Shown here: positions 35,787 to 44,150 of the stretch, piece after piece | Numbering within the stretch: the stretch's first letter is position 1 | Layout of the letters: each line of letters opens with the position of its first letter | Assembly: GCA_903911135.1 (NCBI GenBank) | Contig: CAIWCG010000178.1 | Location: 1-47,707 of the forward strand | Origin: an uncultured Bacteroidota bacterium | Lineage (GTDB): Bacteria; Bacteroidota; Bacteroidia; AKYH767-A; JABDAW01 | Length of the DNA: 47,707 nt | Reading direction: 5' to 3' | Translations under genes and position numbers: made by a program | The notes under the pieces: model-generated | Told to the model about the DNA's origin: nothing | The model's input: the letters and a program-made list of their open reading frames with translations, nothing else | Databases searched by the model: none

Positions 35787-35832
35787 ACGACAAGCCCTCG
35801 AATGGGTCTCACTCGAGGGCTGCTGTTTTGGA
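35787..35832. terminator. strong hairpin with U-tracts on both strands, no obvious gene
   Basis: AGCCCTCGA (35793-35801) pairs with TCGAGGGCT (35813-35821). A-rich sequence lies to the left and TGCTGTTTT to the right. It has the shape of a bidirectional terminator but lies between two divergent genes (STAS and DEAD-box helicase), where none is expected. It may mark a small RNA, or attenuate a long 5' leader of the STAS gene. Confidence 0.65.
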
Positions 35833-35959
35833 TTTGCTTTAGACCGTATCGCGTTTTTAAGCTTAAAAAATAGTAATTTAGCTTAAATCCCTTCTAATGG
35901 AAAGAAGTAATGTTGTCTTGAAGTCAAAATCTGTTTCAACACACTTTGACTCCGTTGTG

Positions 35960-36235
35960 ACACATTTTGGTTCTGTTCGAACAAACTCCGGTTTCGTTCG
36001 AACAAACTCCAGGTTTGTTGCCAACGAAACCAAGTTTCAAGGGAAGAAACGGCATTTTGTTCTCCTGAAAACCATTTTCGTTCGAACGAAACCCAACCTT
36101 GTTCGAACGAAACCAAAATGTGTCGCGACATACTTTGACGTTTCGAAGCTACATTTTGAGTTCGTTTGAACAGAAATCGCTTTCGTTCGAACGGAATCCG
36201 TTTGCGTTCGAACAGAGTTGAACTTCATTGGAAGG
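35960..36235. repeat. degenerate 21-bp array with phased GTTCGAAC palindromes
   Basis: The perfect palindrome GTTCGAAC starts at 35975, 35996, 36080, 36101, 36185 and 36206. The steps are 21, 84, 21, 84, 21, all multiples of 21, and the pair recurs every 105 bases. Intervening units keep the pattern loosely (GTTGCCAAC at 36017). Units run like GTTCGAACAAACTCCGGTTTC. The ORFs called on both strands reflect the three-fold period. The array lies in the divergent region before the DEAD-box helicase gene. Confidence 0.88.
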
Positions 36236-36421
36236 TTATTTTTCTGTTGCCATTTCTTTATTTGAAGAAATCCTTATGTTTGAGACAATTAATCAAAAGC
36301 TCCTGAAACAGTAGTCTCCATAGGACATGTGGCAGGAGGTGGCTGGGGCGAAAAGTGTTGTTTTTAAGGATATTTATGAAGGCATTTATAGAACTTCATC
36401 TAAAAATCGCTAAATAAAACG

Positions 36422-36429
36422 TACCTTTG
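36422..36429 (+). promoter_or_regulatory. -7 box for the DEAD-box helicase gene
   Basis: TACCTTTG fits TAnnTTTG and lies 28 bases before the ATG at 36458. Confidence 0.5.
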
Positions 36430-36457
36430 CGCCATTAAAAAATAAAAATATACATTA

Positions 36458-38380
36458 ATGAAATTATTTAGCGAATTGGGAGTAGGAGACGAATTGATTC
36501 AAGCCATTACCGAGTTAGGCTTCGAAGCACCTACACCAATACAACAACAGGCAATCCCTGAATTGTTGAAACTGGGCAGTCGAGACTTGATTGGCTTGGC
36601 ACAAACGGGAACAGGGAAGACGGCCGCTTTTGGGTTACCTTTACTTCAAACATTGGACTTCAACGGCTCCAAGACGCAAGCCTTGATATTGGCGCCTACA
36701 CGAGAATTATGCATGCAGATAACCAACGATTTGGTGTCGTATTCCAAATACATGGCGAATGTGAGGATAGTGGCCGTATATGGCGGAGCAAGCATTCAGA
36801 CGCAGATATCACAGATAAAGAGAGGAGTGCAGATAGTGGTGGCCACACCTGGCCGATTGCTGGATTTGATTGAAAGAAGGGCGATAGACATCACCAAGGT
36901 GGAATATCTGGTGCTCGATGAAGCGGATGAGATGCTGAACATGGGTTTCAGGGAGGATATCGATTCCATTTTGTCTAATACTCCTGATGATAAGAAGGTG
37001 TGGTTGTTTTCGGCCACGATGCCAAGAGAGGTTCGTGAGATTGCATCGAACTACATGACCGATCCCTTCGAATTGACCGTTGGCAAGAAAAACACCGGAG
37101 CCGAAAACATAGAGCATATATATTATGTGGTTCATGCACGGGACAAATACCGAGCCTTGAAACGCATCGTGGATTTCAATCCTGATATCTTCGGAATAGT
37201 TTTTTGCAGGACAAAAATAGAATCGCAGGAAGTGGCCGAGAATCTTATCAAGGATGGTTATAATGCCGATGCATTGCACGGAGATTTGAGCCAGCAGCAA
37301 CGCGATAAGGTGATGAAACGTTTCAGAGACAAGTCCTTGCAGTTGATGATAGCCACCGATGTTGCAGCTCGAGGCATCGATGTTGATGATATCACGCATG
37401 TCATCAATTATGATTTGCCTGATGAACTGGAAAGTTATACCCACCGAAGCGGACGAACTGCCCGTGCAGGCAAGTCGGGAGTTTCTTTGGCCATTATAAA
37501 CATGAAGGAAACCGGAAAGATTCGTCATATAGAGAAACAGATAAACAAAAAGTTCATCGTAGGCAGAATACCTGATGGGGTAGAGGTTTGCGAAAAACAA
37601 TTGTTCAATTTGGTAAACAAGGTGAAGGCCGTAGAAGTGAATGAAAAGGAAATAGAGAAGTATCTGCCAACCATCATGGAAGAATTGAAGGACATCGACA
37701 GGGAAGAACTCATCAAACGATTTGCTTCCATCGAGTTCAACCGGTTCTTGGAATATTACCGTAATGCTCCTGACATCAATATAGACAGCAGCAAGCGTTC
37801 GAACAGCGATGGAGCGGATGGATTCAGAAAAGGTTCGACTATTTTCCTAAGTCTTGGAGCAATGGATGGTTTCGACAAGGGAGCCATGTTGAAATATTTC
37901 TGCAGCATAACTGGAATGAAGGGAAGTGATGTGGGAAGAATAGAAGTGAAAGGTGTCTATTCCTTTATTGATGTAGAACCAGGCAATGAAAATACCATCA
38001 TGGAAGCATTCAATGGGGAAGTTTATAAAGGCAGGAAGGTTCGTGCAGACATATCAGGAAGCACCGGTGGTGGTGGAGGCGGTGGCGGGAGAAGCCGTGG
38101 CAAAAAGAGTTATGGCGGTGGAAGAAATGATTATGGTGGCGGCGGTGGTGGTGGTTATAGTTCTGGTGGTGGTGGTTTCCATCGCAAGGAAAATACCAGA
38201 AGTTATAAATCCGACAAGCCAAGTTATGGTTCAGACAAACCAAGTTATGGTTCAGACAAGCCGAGCTATGGCAAATCCGACAAGCCTAGTTATGGCAAGA
38301 AGGATTCTTCGCCAAAGCCTACCTATAAGAAAGCCGATGGAGGTGGAAAGAAGCGCAAGAAAAAGGAAAACGAATGGTAA
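36458..38380 (+). CDS. DEAD-box ATP-dependent RNA helicase with DbpA-type RNA-binding domain and low-complexity tail
   Basis: The 640-residue protein has a full DEAD core (~1-370): the Q motif (GFEAPTPIQQQAIPEL), AQTGTGKT, PTRELCMQI, VLDEADEML, FSATMP, ATDVAARGIDVDD and HRSGRTARAG. Residues ~455-535 (FLSLGAMDGFDKG, GVYSFIDVEPG) match the DbpA RNA-binding domain. The tail is a Gly/Arg-rich stretch and then in-frame heptads SDKPSYG, three to four copies, coded by 21-bp repeats. It ends very basic. Proteins of this type (CsdA/DeaD/RhlE group) unwind structured RNA in ribosome assembly, RNA decay and cold adaptation. The disordered tail may promote RNA condensation; that is inference. Confidence 0.95.
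   Translation: MKLFSELGVGDELIQAITELGFEAPTPIQQQAIPELLKLGSRDLIGLAQTGTGKTAAFGLPLLQTLDFNGSKTQALILAPTRELCMQITNDLVSYSKYMANVRIVAVYGGASIQTQISQIKRGVQIVVATPGRLLDLIERRAIDITKVEYLVLDEADEMLNMGFREDIDSILSNTPDDKKVWLFSATMPREVREIASNYMTDPFELTVGKKNTGAENIEHIYYVVHARDKYRALKRIVDFNPDIFGIVFCRTKIESQEVAENLIKDGYNADALHGDLSQQQRDKVMKRFRDKSLQLMIATDVAARGIDVDDITHVINYDLPDELESYTHRSGRTARAGKSGVSLAIINMKETGKIRHIEKQINKKFIVGRIPDGVEVCEKQLFNLVNKVKAVEVNEKEIEKYLPTIMEELKDIDREELIKRFASIEFNRFLEYYRNAPDINIDSSKRSNSDGADGFRKGSTIFLSLGAMDGFDKGAMLKYFCSITGMKGSDVGRIEVKGVYSFIDVEPGNENTIMEAFNGEVYKGRKVRADISGSTGGGGGGGGRSRGKKSYGGGRNDYGGGGGGGYSSGGGGFHRKENTRSYKSDKPSYGSDKPSYGSDKPSYGKSDKPSYGKKDSSPKPTYKKADGGGKKRKKKENEW
38206..38295 (+). repeat. in-frame 21-bp repeats coding SDKPSYG
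   Basis: Units such as TCAGACAAACCAAGTTATGG (plus T) repeat in the 3' part of the helicase gene. One copy is preceded by an extra codon pattern (GKSDKPSYG). This is a coding repeat with the same 21-bp length as the intergenic arrays. Confidence 0.85.
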
Positions 38381-38383
38381 AAG

Positions 38384-38417
38384 AAAAGTCCCGATTAAGA
38401 ATTTAATCGGGACTTTT
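38384..38417. terminator. bidirectional intrinsic terminator
   Basis: AAAAGTCCCGATTAA pairs perfectly with TTAATCGGGACTTTT around a four-base loop. T-runs lie on both sides. It serves the convergent helicase and DUF4159 genes. Confidence 0.92.
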
Positions 38418-38423
38418 TATTTT

Positions 38424-39092
38424 TTACTGGATATTTGAAGTGATGTATTGAATCAGATTGGCACCCATCTGCAAGGCTTGCTGGTGTTTCTCCGGTGGAT
38501 CCTTATGCACATCATAGCTTTCCCAGCCATCACCAAGATCACATTCATAAGAATAAAAACAAACCAATCGTCCTTGGTAGATCAATCCGAAACCTTGTGG
38601 CGCTTTGCCATCATGCTCATGTACCTTGGGCAAACCGTTGGGGAATTGGAACTTTTGATGATAAATAGGATAAGAAAAAGGAAGTTCTATCATTTCAAGC
38701 TCTGGGAACACCTTCTTCATTTGCGGACGAACAAAAGGATTCAGGCCATAATTGTCATCAATATGCAGGAACCCACCGCCTATAAGGTAGTTTCTTAGAT
38801 TTTGGGCCTCTTCAGAACTTAAAACCCAATTGCCATGGCCGGTCATGTGAACAAAAGGATAATTGAACAGGTCAGGGCTTCCTACTTCTACGATTCCTTG
38901 TTCAGGGTCAATGTTGGTTCCAAGATTATCATTGCAGAATTTGATGAGATTGGGCAAGGATGTAGGCAAGTTGGCATACCAGTCGCCACCACCATGATAC
39001 TTGAGCAAGCCAATCTTGAACGAATAGCCTCCAGGTGCGAACGATGTGGAAACGAACACCAGTATGATTAAAGGAAGAAATATCTTTTTCAT
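38424..39092 (-). CDS. DUF4159-family secreted protein
   Basis: The 222-residue protein has a signal peptide (KKIFLPLIILVFVSTSFAPG). It then shows the DUF4159 pattern: IGLLKYHGGGDWYANLPTSLPNL, FVHMTGHGNWVLSSEEAQNLRNYL, GGGFLHIDDNYGLNPFVRPQ and ECDLGDGWE. Structural predictions for this family resemble a glutamine-amidotransferase-like or flavodoxin-like fold; function is not established. In many Bacteroidota it neighbours MoxR/DUF58-type genes, but here it is alone, transcribed away from the MuiA-family gene. The GH-rich middle could bind a metal, which is speculation. Confidence 0.88.
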   Translation of the reverse strand: MKKIFLPLIILVFVSTSFAPGGYSFKIGLLKYHGGGDWYANLPTSLPNLIKFCNDNLGTNIDPEQGIVEVGSPDLFNYPFVHMTGHGNWVLSSEEAQNLRNYLIGGGFLHIDDNYGLNPFVRPQMKKVFPELEMIELPFSYPIYHQKFQFPNGLPKVHEHDGKAPQGFGLIYQGRLVCFYSYECDLGDGWESYDVHKDPPEKHQQALQMGANLIQYITSNIQ

Positions 39093-39108
39093 TGATTTTA
39101 TTTGGCTG

Positions 39109-39116
39109 CAAAAGTA
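39109..39116 (-). promoter_or_regulatory. -7 box for the DUF4159 gene
   Basis: TACTTTTG on the reverse strand, 16 bases before the ATG. Confidence 0.5.
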
Positions 39117-39172
39117 ATTAAACGGAAATACTTCACGTTCATTTTATGGAATCAGACAACTATTTTAATCTT

Positions 39173-39180
39173 TAACTTTG
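39173..39180 (+). promoter_or_regulatory. -7 box for the MuiA-family gene
   Basis: TAACTTTG, 27 bases before the ATG at 39208, divergent from the DUF4159 promoter. Confidence 0.5.
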
Positions 39181-39207
39181 TAACACATAAAAATAAATAT
39201 AAAACAT

Positions 39208-40896
39208 ATGAACAAAACGATTCTAACGATAGCCATGATGCTATTCGCAGTGGTGCTCAAGGCGGGCATACCCAGCAAACAAATTACCACTAAAGTAGGT
39301 TCGGTGACGGTTTATACCACTGGTGCACTCATTAATCAGTCAGGTTCTATTGCAGTGGAGGCCGGACAGACGAACATCATTGTCTCGGGTGTGTCGCCAA
39401 GCATAGATACCAAACACATCCATGTGGCGGCAAACAACGATGTCAAGATTGTATCGGTGACGCATGAGATAAACTTCCTCAACAAGCCGATAGAGAACCC
39501 TAGAGTCAAGACGTTGCAAGACTCCGTCAAAACCATCAATGATGATTTGGCGATAACGAACAATACCATCGATGCCTATTCGGAGGAGAGGAAGATGATC
39601 ATCAAGAATTCCAGCATAGGTGGAGCCAATTCTGGTGTAAACGTGATGGATTTGCCCAAAGTGCTTGAATTTATGCAGACCAATCTGGCTGACATAAGTA
39701 AAAAATCATTGGCTCTGGAGAAAAATAGGGACAAGCTAAACGAAAGGCTGATGATGATAAACAACCAACTCGAGGAATTGAATGTGAAGGAAAACAACAG
39801 CAACCAAGAGATAGTGATTACCATTTCGGCGCCTGCCAAGATGAACGTGAATCTGGACATTTCTTATCTGGTTCTCAATGCCGGATGGGCTCCCAATTAT
39901 GATTTGAAGGTAAAGGACATCAGCAAGCCCATAGATTTGGTTTATAAGGCCAAGGTTTTCAACAATACCGGCATAGACTGGGATAATGTGAAGCTCACGC
40001 TATCTACTGCCGACCCAAACAAGACAGCAGAGAAACCCAAGCTGACTGCGTGGACATTGAACCACGAAATAACCACCATAACAACTGCTGAAAACAACCT
40101 GCAGCAGCAGAGTTTTCAGTGGAATTCGAATGTCAATGGAAACTTGAACAACGGCTTCTACAGCATTCCGCCTGCTACCCAGAGTTTCGAGGAAAAGGCC
40201 TTGGAAAAAAAGGGGAAAAACAAGGTAATCATGAACTATTCCGAGATAAGCTTGAGCGAATTGAGCGTGGATTTCGAGATTAAGGAGAACTACTCCATCC
40301 CTTCCGACAGCAAGCCCTACACGGTGGATGTTACCAAGTATTCCTTGCCCGCATCCTATCATTATTTCGCCATTCCGAAGCTGGACAAGGATGCATTTCT
40401 GGTGGCTCGCGTTACGGGATGGGAGGATTTGAACCTTACCGACGGCACTGCCAATGTTTATTATGGCGAAAACTACATCGGCGAAAGTTTCATCAGCACC
40501 AGACAGACGGGTGATACCTTGGACCTTTCGCTGGGCAGGGACAAAAAGATTTTGGTGAGCCGCGTGAAGAAGCAGGATTTCGGTTCCAAGTCGTTTACGG
40601 GCAGCAACAGGATTGAAAGTTTCATGTACGAGCTCACGGTGAAGAACAACAACAAGGATACCATCGACATAGAGCTGCAAGATCAGGTTCCGGTGTCGCA
40701 GGAGAGCGACATAACGGTGGATTTATCCGAAACATCGAAGGCCGAACGCGATGAGTTGAGCGGCAAGCTCTGTTGGAAGCTGAAGCTGGCCCCAGGCGAA
40801 ATCAAAAAGTTCCCGCTGTCGTTTTCCGTCAAGTATCCCAAGAACAAGCCCGTTCTTATCCGTAGATTTCGCTCCGTTGCCTGTCCTAAGTTTTAG
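39208..40896 (+). CDS. mucoidy-inhibitor MuiA-family protein (DUF4140/DUF4139)
   Basis: The 562-residue protein has a signal peptide (NKTILTIAMMLFAVVLKAG). A DUF4140 N-terminal domain with VGSVTVYTTGALINQSG is followed by a coiled-coil (~95-200, with LEKNRDKLNERLMMINNQLEE). The DUF4139 beta-rich C-terminal region starts near NAGWAPNYDLKVKDI and contains DWDNVKLTLSTADPN. The family is named after a Klebsiella gene linked to capsule-related mucoidy; the mechanism is not established. The family usually ends soon after KYPKNKP. Here the last ~13 residues (LIRRFRSVACPKF) are unlike that and very basic, so a small 3' frameshift or new tail is possible. Confidence 0.87.
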   Translation: MNKTILTIAMMLFAVVLKAGIPSKQITTKVGSVTVYTTGALINQSGSIAVEAGQTNIIVSGVSPSIDTKHIHVAANNDVKIVSVTHEINFLNKPIENPRVKTLQDSVKTINDDLAITNNTIDAYSEERKMIIKNSSIGGANSGVNVMDLPKVLEFMQTNLADISKKSLALEKNRDKLNERLMMINNQLEELNVKENNSNQEIVITISAPAKMNVNLDISYLVLNAGWAPNYDLKVKDISKPIDLVYKAKVFNNTGIDWDNVKLTLSTADPNKTAEKPKLTAWTLNHEITTITTAENNLQQQSFQWNSNVNGNLNNGFYSIPPATQSFEEKALEKKGKNKVIMNYSEISLSELSVDFEIKENYSIPSDSKPYTVDVTKYSLPASYHYFAIPKLDKDAFLVARVTGWEDLNLTDGTANVYYGENYIGESFISTRQTGDTLDLSLGRDKKILVSRVKKQDFGSKSFTGSNRIESFMYELTVKNNNKDTIDIELQDQVPVSQESDITVDLSETSKAERDELSGKLCWKLKLAPGEIKKFPLSFSVKYPKNKPVLIRRFRSVACPKF

Positions 40897-41064
40897 GATG
40901 CAGGCCCGAATAAGCGGCTCCTTGTCATTTTATTAGATCTCTTTCAAGTTGAGTTCTATTTTTAAGTTTCATAAGGCCCTATAGTTCTTTTGATATGTGT
41001 TATTAGGCTTTAATTAAGAATGTAGTTCAATCAAAACCAGGTTAATTAATTGGATTAGCAGTTT

Positions 41065-41260
41065 GGAAAATGACTTTCCAAGGTGGGAAAATGATTTTCC
41101 AAGGTGGGAAAATGACTTTCCAAGGTGGGAAAATGACTTTCCAAGGTGGGAAAACGATTTTCCAAGGTGGGAAAATGACTTTCCAAGGTGGGAAAATGAC
41201 TTTCCAAGGTGGGAAAACGACTTTCCCAGTAGGAAAAACGACTTTCCAATCTATGAAATG
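41065..41260. repeat. tandem array, 21-bp unit, ~9 copies
   Basis: The unit is GGAAAATGACTTTCCAAGGT plus G. It is highly conserved, with C/T changes at one position and drift in the last two units. Each unit contains GGAAA...TTTCC, a small hairpin. ORFs in three or more frames (63-68 residues) reflect the period. It lies in the gap after the MuiA gene and 86 bases before REP-like copy 3. Confidence 0.93.
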
Positions 41261-41345
41261 AGTTTATAAGGCTGTTAAAATGATAAGACCTGTTAGAATA
41301 AAGTTCTTTTTTACTTGAGTTTTGGATGTTTAGGCTGAAAGCTTA

Positions 41346-41476
41346 TTCGAAGCAAGCTGCCGTCAAAGCATAGCCCCGATAGTAGCGGCAGCCCGCTGCT
41401 TTGTGTCGGCAATGGGAAGGCAGCGGCTACAGCGGATAGCGGGACGCAGATGGGACGAGAAGCTGCCATAGGCTTC
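41346..41476 (+). repeat. dispersed ~130-bp REP-like element, copy 3
   Basis: It begins TTCGAAGCAAGCTGCCGTCA and ends CATAGGCTTC. The core AGCCCCGATAGTAGCGGCAG and the arms AGCCCGCTGC / GCAGCGGCT are intact. It is placed between the 21-bp array and the terminator of the Omp28 operon. Confidence 0.92.
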
Positions 41477-41501
41477 AAAAAAGAAAATTTACTTTAAACA
41501 A

Positions 41502-41531
41502 AAAGAGCCAGCGGATTAATGCTGGCTCTTT
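41502..41531 (-). terminator. intrinsic terminator of the TlpA/DUF6029/Omp28 operon
   Basis: AAAGAGCCAGC pairs perfectly with GCTGGCTCTTT around an eight-base loop. On the reverse strand it lies 18 bases after the Omp28-like stop and is followed by T-rich sequence. Confidence 0.88.
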
Positions 41532-41549
41532 GTATAATGATGTTTGTGT

Positions 41550-42428
41550 TTATTTGGTGACGGTGGCCATTTCGGCTTGCACCACTTCGTAGGTGGCGGC
41601 GTTGTATATGAAGGCGACGACGTGGCAATTTTTATCAACCTTGATTTTGGTGGAACTCAAATCAAGGGAATAAGTTTTTGTAAAAACGCTATTCATGGGC
41701 TGCGAACCAGATGACAAGGTGTCTCCCCATGTGCTGTTGAGGGAGGCTCGGAGGATGTGTTTGAAAACGTAAGTAGGGTCATCGTGGGTGGTAGGATAAT
41801 AGAAATCCTGATGGTCTATCACGCTGTCTTCGGTGACCACTACGGAGAGTTTGTAGGTGCTGTCTAATGCGGTAAGATATTTAGAAGAAATTGTTGTTGT
41901 CAAACTTCTTTTTGAACCTCTGTAAACATTGGTTATTTTAATATTCATCTTATGAGGCAAGCCCAGGAAGTAAGCTGCCGTGCCTGCCCAAGAATTGTAG
42001 CTTGCAGGGAAATTACCTGGATAACCTAGTCTATTGACGCATCCTTGCGGGTTTCCTGCGGCAGACATTCCGAAATAGGTATCCCATGCAGTGCCTACCG
42101 TTGTTTGGAAATCGGTGGTGTAATTGCCAGTGGCGTCAGGCCAGGCAAAGAAGCCAGCATGAACTGCAATGGGGATAATACTGTCTCCATAAGTTTGGAT
42201 GATGGAGTCCAGTCTGTCGGCAGCATGTGGGCAGTTACCGCATTTGTGGCCGGTATAGTCTTCGATAAGGACTGTTTTGGTTGTTGTAGAATCAATGATT
42301 ATTGAGGTGATGGGTGCAGTTGTATCTACAGGAGGAGTTGAAACCGCGACGGTGGGGACTACATAATCGCAACCATGGAGGATGGCGGCAAGGATGATGA
42401 GGGCTATAAGTTTGGTTATATTTTTCAT
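41550..42428 (-). CDS. Omp28-like lipoprotein with thioredoxin-type CxxC
   Basis: The 292-residue protein has a lipoprotein signal with Cys in LHGCDYV. An ~40-residue Thr/Pro-rich linker follows. Then VLIEDYTGHKCGNCPHAADRL (~52-72) is the CxxC-bearing segment typical of Omp28-related outer-membrane proteins, and PIAVHAGFFAWPD and GNPQGCVNR come next. The C-terminal half is a beta-sandwich. Omp28 relatives are immunogenic surface lipoproteins in Porphyromonas, and the thioredoxin-like fold suggests redox or binding work outside the inner membrane. It is the last gene of a reverse operon with TlpA and DUF6029 (27-base gap), so a redox-linked envelope role for the set is plausible. Confidence 0.88.
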   Translation of the reverse strand: MKNITKLIALIILAAILHGCDYVVPTVAVSTPPVDTTAPITSIIIDSTTTKTVLIEDYTGHKCGNCPHAADRLDSIIQTYGDSIIPIAVHAGFFAWPDATGNYTTDFQTTVGTAWDTYFGMSAAGNPQGCVNRLGYPGNFPASYNSWAGTAAYFLGLPHKMNIKITNVYRGSKRSLTTTISSKYLTALDSTYKLSVVVTEDSVIDHQDFYYPTTHDDPTYVFKHILRASLNSTWGDTLSSGSQPMNSVFTKTYSLDLSSTKIKVDKNCHVVAFIYNAATYEVVQAEMATVTK

Positions 42429-42455
42429 TTGAGTGTTTTATTTAATGTAATAAGT

Positions 42456-44129
42456 TTAGAAACTGCTGGTTATGGAAAGCGTGATGCCATTGGATGCGGG
42501 TACTTGGCGGCATAATCCTCCTACACAGAATATCCCTGCCCTTTGTTTGCCATATCCTATCGCAAAGCGATTGGCATTTTTGGTGAATCCGGCTGAAAGG
42601 TTGGGATAATGAAGTTGGTAGTTCTTGTCGGGATTGCCATAATTGTAAAGATCCAATGCGGCCACATACAAATGAGGAGCGATGGTATATTCTATCAGGC
42701 CCATAGCCCAGTTCTTTTGGTCTTGCATGGTAGAGAGGTGTTGCATTTCGGTGCGGATGGTCTTTTTGTCCGTCACCTTGAAGAACATTTCGAGAACTGC
42801 AACTTGAGCATTGACGGTGCCATCGCCTGGCGCCACGGTGATGTCTCTATTGCAGATGATGTTCATGTAGGTGGCCACAAACTTGAAGGTCTTGCTCACC
42901 TTTTTGGTAACTTCCATATTGATGTCATGGAAATAAACCTCTTTACCTATTTTGAAGAAATTGGATGTGTAGCCTTTGGTGTTTTCTTTACCTACTGCGG
43001 TGCTGCTGTTGATTTGCTGACGGTCGATGGATTGAGTTTGAGAATAATTTACGTCTATGTTGGTTCCATATTTTCCACCGAGGAAGGTATTTGGTTTGAA
43101 AATATAGAACAATTCTGCCTGAACGCCCATCTCGCCATTAGCTTGAGAGGCATAAGGATAAAAGGCAGCCAAGGCATAGGTATGTTGTTTTGCAAGCACA
43201 GGCAAGAAGTTGATCATCTGGTCTATTTGTTTGGCATTTCTGTCTGCTCGAAAATCCATGTTGTCGACTCTTTCTGCAGATAAAGTGATGCCGAAACCTT
43301 TCTTGCTATAGTTCGCATTGACCAACAGTGCCTGACCATCCTTATAGATATATCCATTGCTGGCAGAAGGGTCATTGATTTTGTAGGCGTACTCACCGGA
43401 TAGGTTAAGGTTGCCTCGGATGATGTTCAATCTTCCTGCCGATGCACCGACATTTACAGGCAATACATGAAAGGGATCGTTGGAGGTTTGGTATTTGCTT
43501 ACGAAACTTCCGCCGATGATGATTTTGGTTTTGTGTTCTGCCCAAGAGCTGATGGCTTCATTCAGGTTCACCTCGCCATCAAAGCCACGGACAAGACCCG
43601 GGATAGTATAGATGGCATTGAAATAAAGTCTTTCCTTGCCAATGATTCCTTTGAAATAAACACCGTTGACAGGAGAATATTTTATTCGCAAGCCTTCCAT
43701 GGCGTTGTCATATCCAAGACCTCTTTCTTCATAAGTTCTATAGATGAGTCCACTGCCGAATTGCTCATAAAAGTTTCCTGCCGTCACTTCCAGTCCTTCG
43801 TTCTTGTAAGTGATGAATCGGTATGGTATGCCGCTGTTGTTGCTATAGCCTTGAGGAAATCCCAACAAGGAATTCATGTAGGTTTCATAGCGGAAACCGG
43901 CAGAGAAGTTATCATTGGCATAGATAAAATTTGCAAACCCGGCACCGAGCATTTTTTCATTCGGAACGGAATCGGCATAATATTTTGAGGCGGGCATGTA
44001 ATATTGTCCATTGGCTTCGAAGTTTCCATGAATGGAGCCACCACCAAGAGTTTGGGCCATGCTGCCAAGGGTGGATATTGCAATAGCCACTGCTAATGCA
44101 AAGGAGCGTTTAATGTTTTTTGTTTTCAA
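42456..44129 (-). CDS. DUF6029-family outer-membrane beta-barrel protein
   Basis: The 557-residue protein has a signal peptide ending MAQ. It then shows repeating amphipathic strands with many Tyr/Phe/Gly (GGSIHGNFEANGQYYMP, FSAGFRYETYMN, EVTAGNFYEQFGSGLIYRTYE). It ends in a short SITSSF tail with terminal Phe, as required for outer-membrane barrel insertion. The GNFYEQFGSGLI(Y/L)R.YEER segment is the signature I associate with DUF6029 of Bacteroidota. No transport motif is known. It sits between TlpA (21-base gap) and the Omp28-like gene, a conserved trio in this phylum as I recall, pointing to a common envelope task. Confidence 0.85.
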   Translation of the reverse strand: MKTKNIKRSFALAVAIAISTLGSMAQTLGGGSIHGNFEANGQYYMPASKYYADSVPNEKMLGAGFANFIYANDNFSAGFRYETYMNSLLGFPQGYSNNSGIPYRFITYKNEGLEVTAGNFYEQFGSGLIYRTYEERGLGYDNAMEGLRIKYSPVNGVYFKGIIGKERLYFNAIYTIPGLVRGFDGEVNLNEAISSWAEHKTKIIIGGSFVSKYQTSNDPFHVLPVNVGASAGRLNIIRGNLNLSGEYAYKINDPSASNGYIYKDGQALLVNANYSKKGFGITLSAERVDNMDFRADRNAKQIDQMINFLPVLAKQHTYALAAFYPYASQANGEMGVQAELFYIFKPNTFLGGKYGTNIDVNYSQTQSIDRQQINSSTAVGKENTKGYTSNFFKIGKEVYFHDINMEVTKKVSKTFKFVATYMNIICNRDITVAPGDGTVNAQVAVLEMFFKVTDKKTIRTEMQHLSTMQDQKNWAMGLIEYTIAPHLYVAALDLYNYGNPDKNYQLHYPNLSAGFTKNANRFAIGYGKQRAGIFCVGGLCRQVPASNGITLSITSSF

Positions 44130-44150
44130 AATGATTGCTGTTTTATTGGT

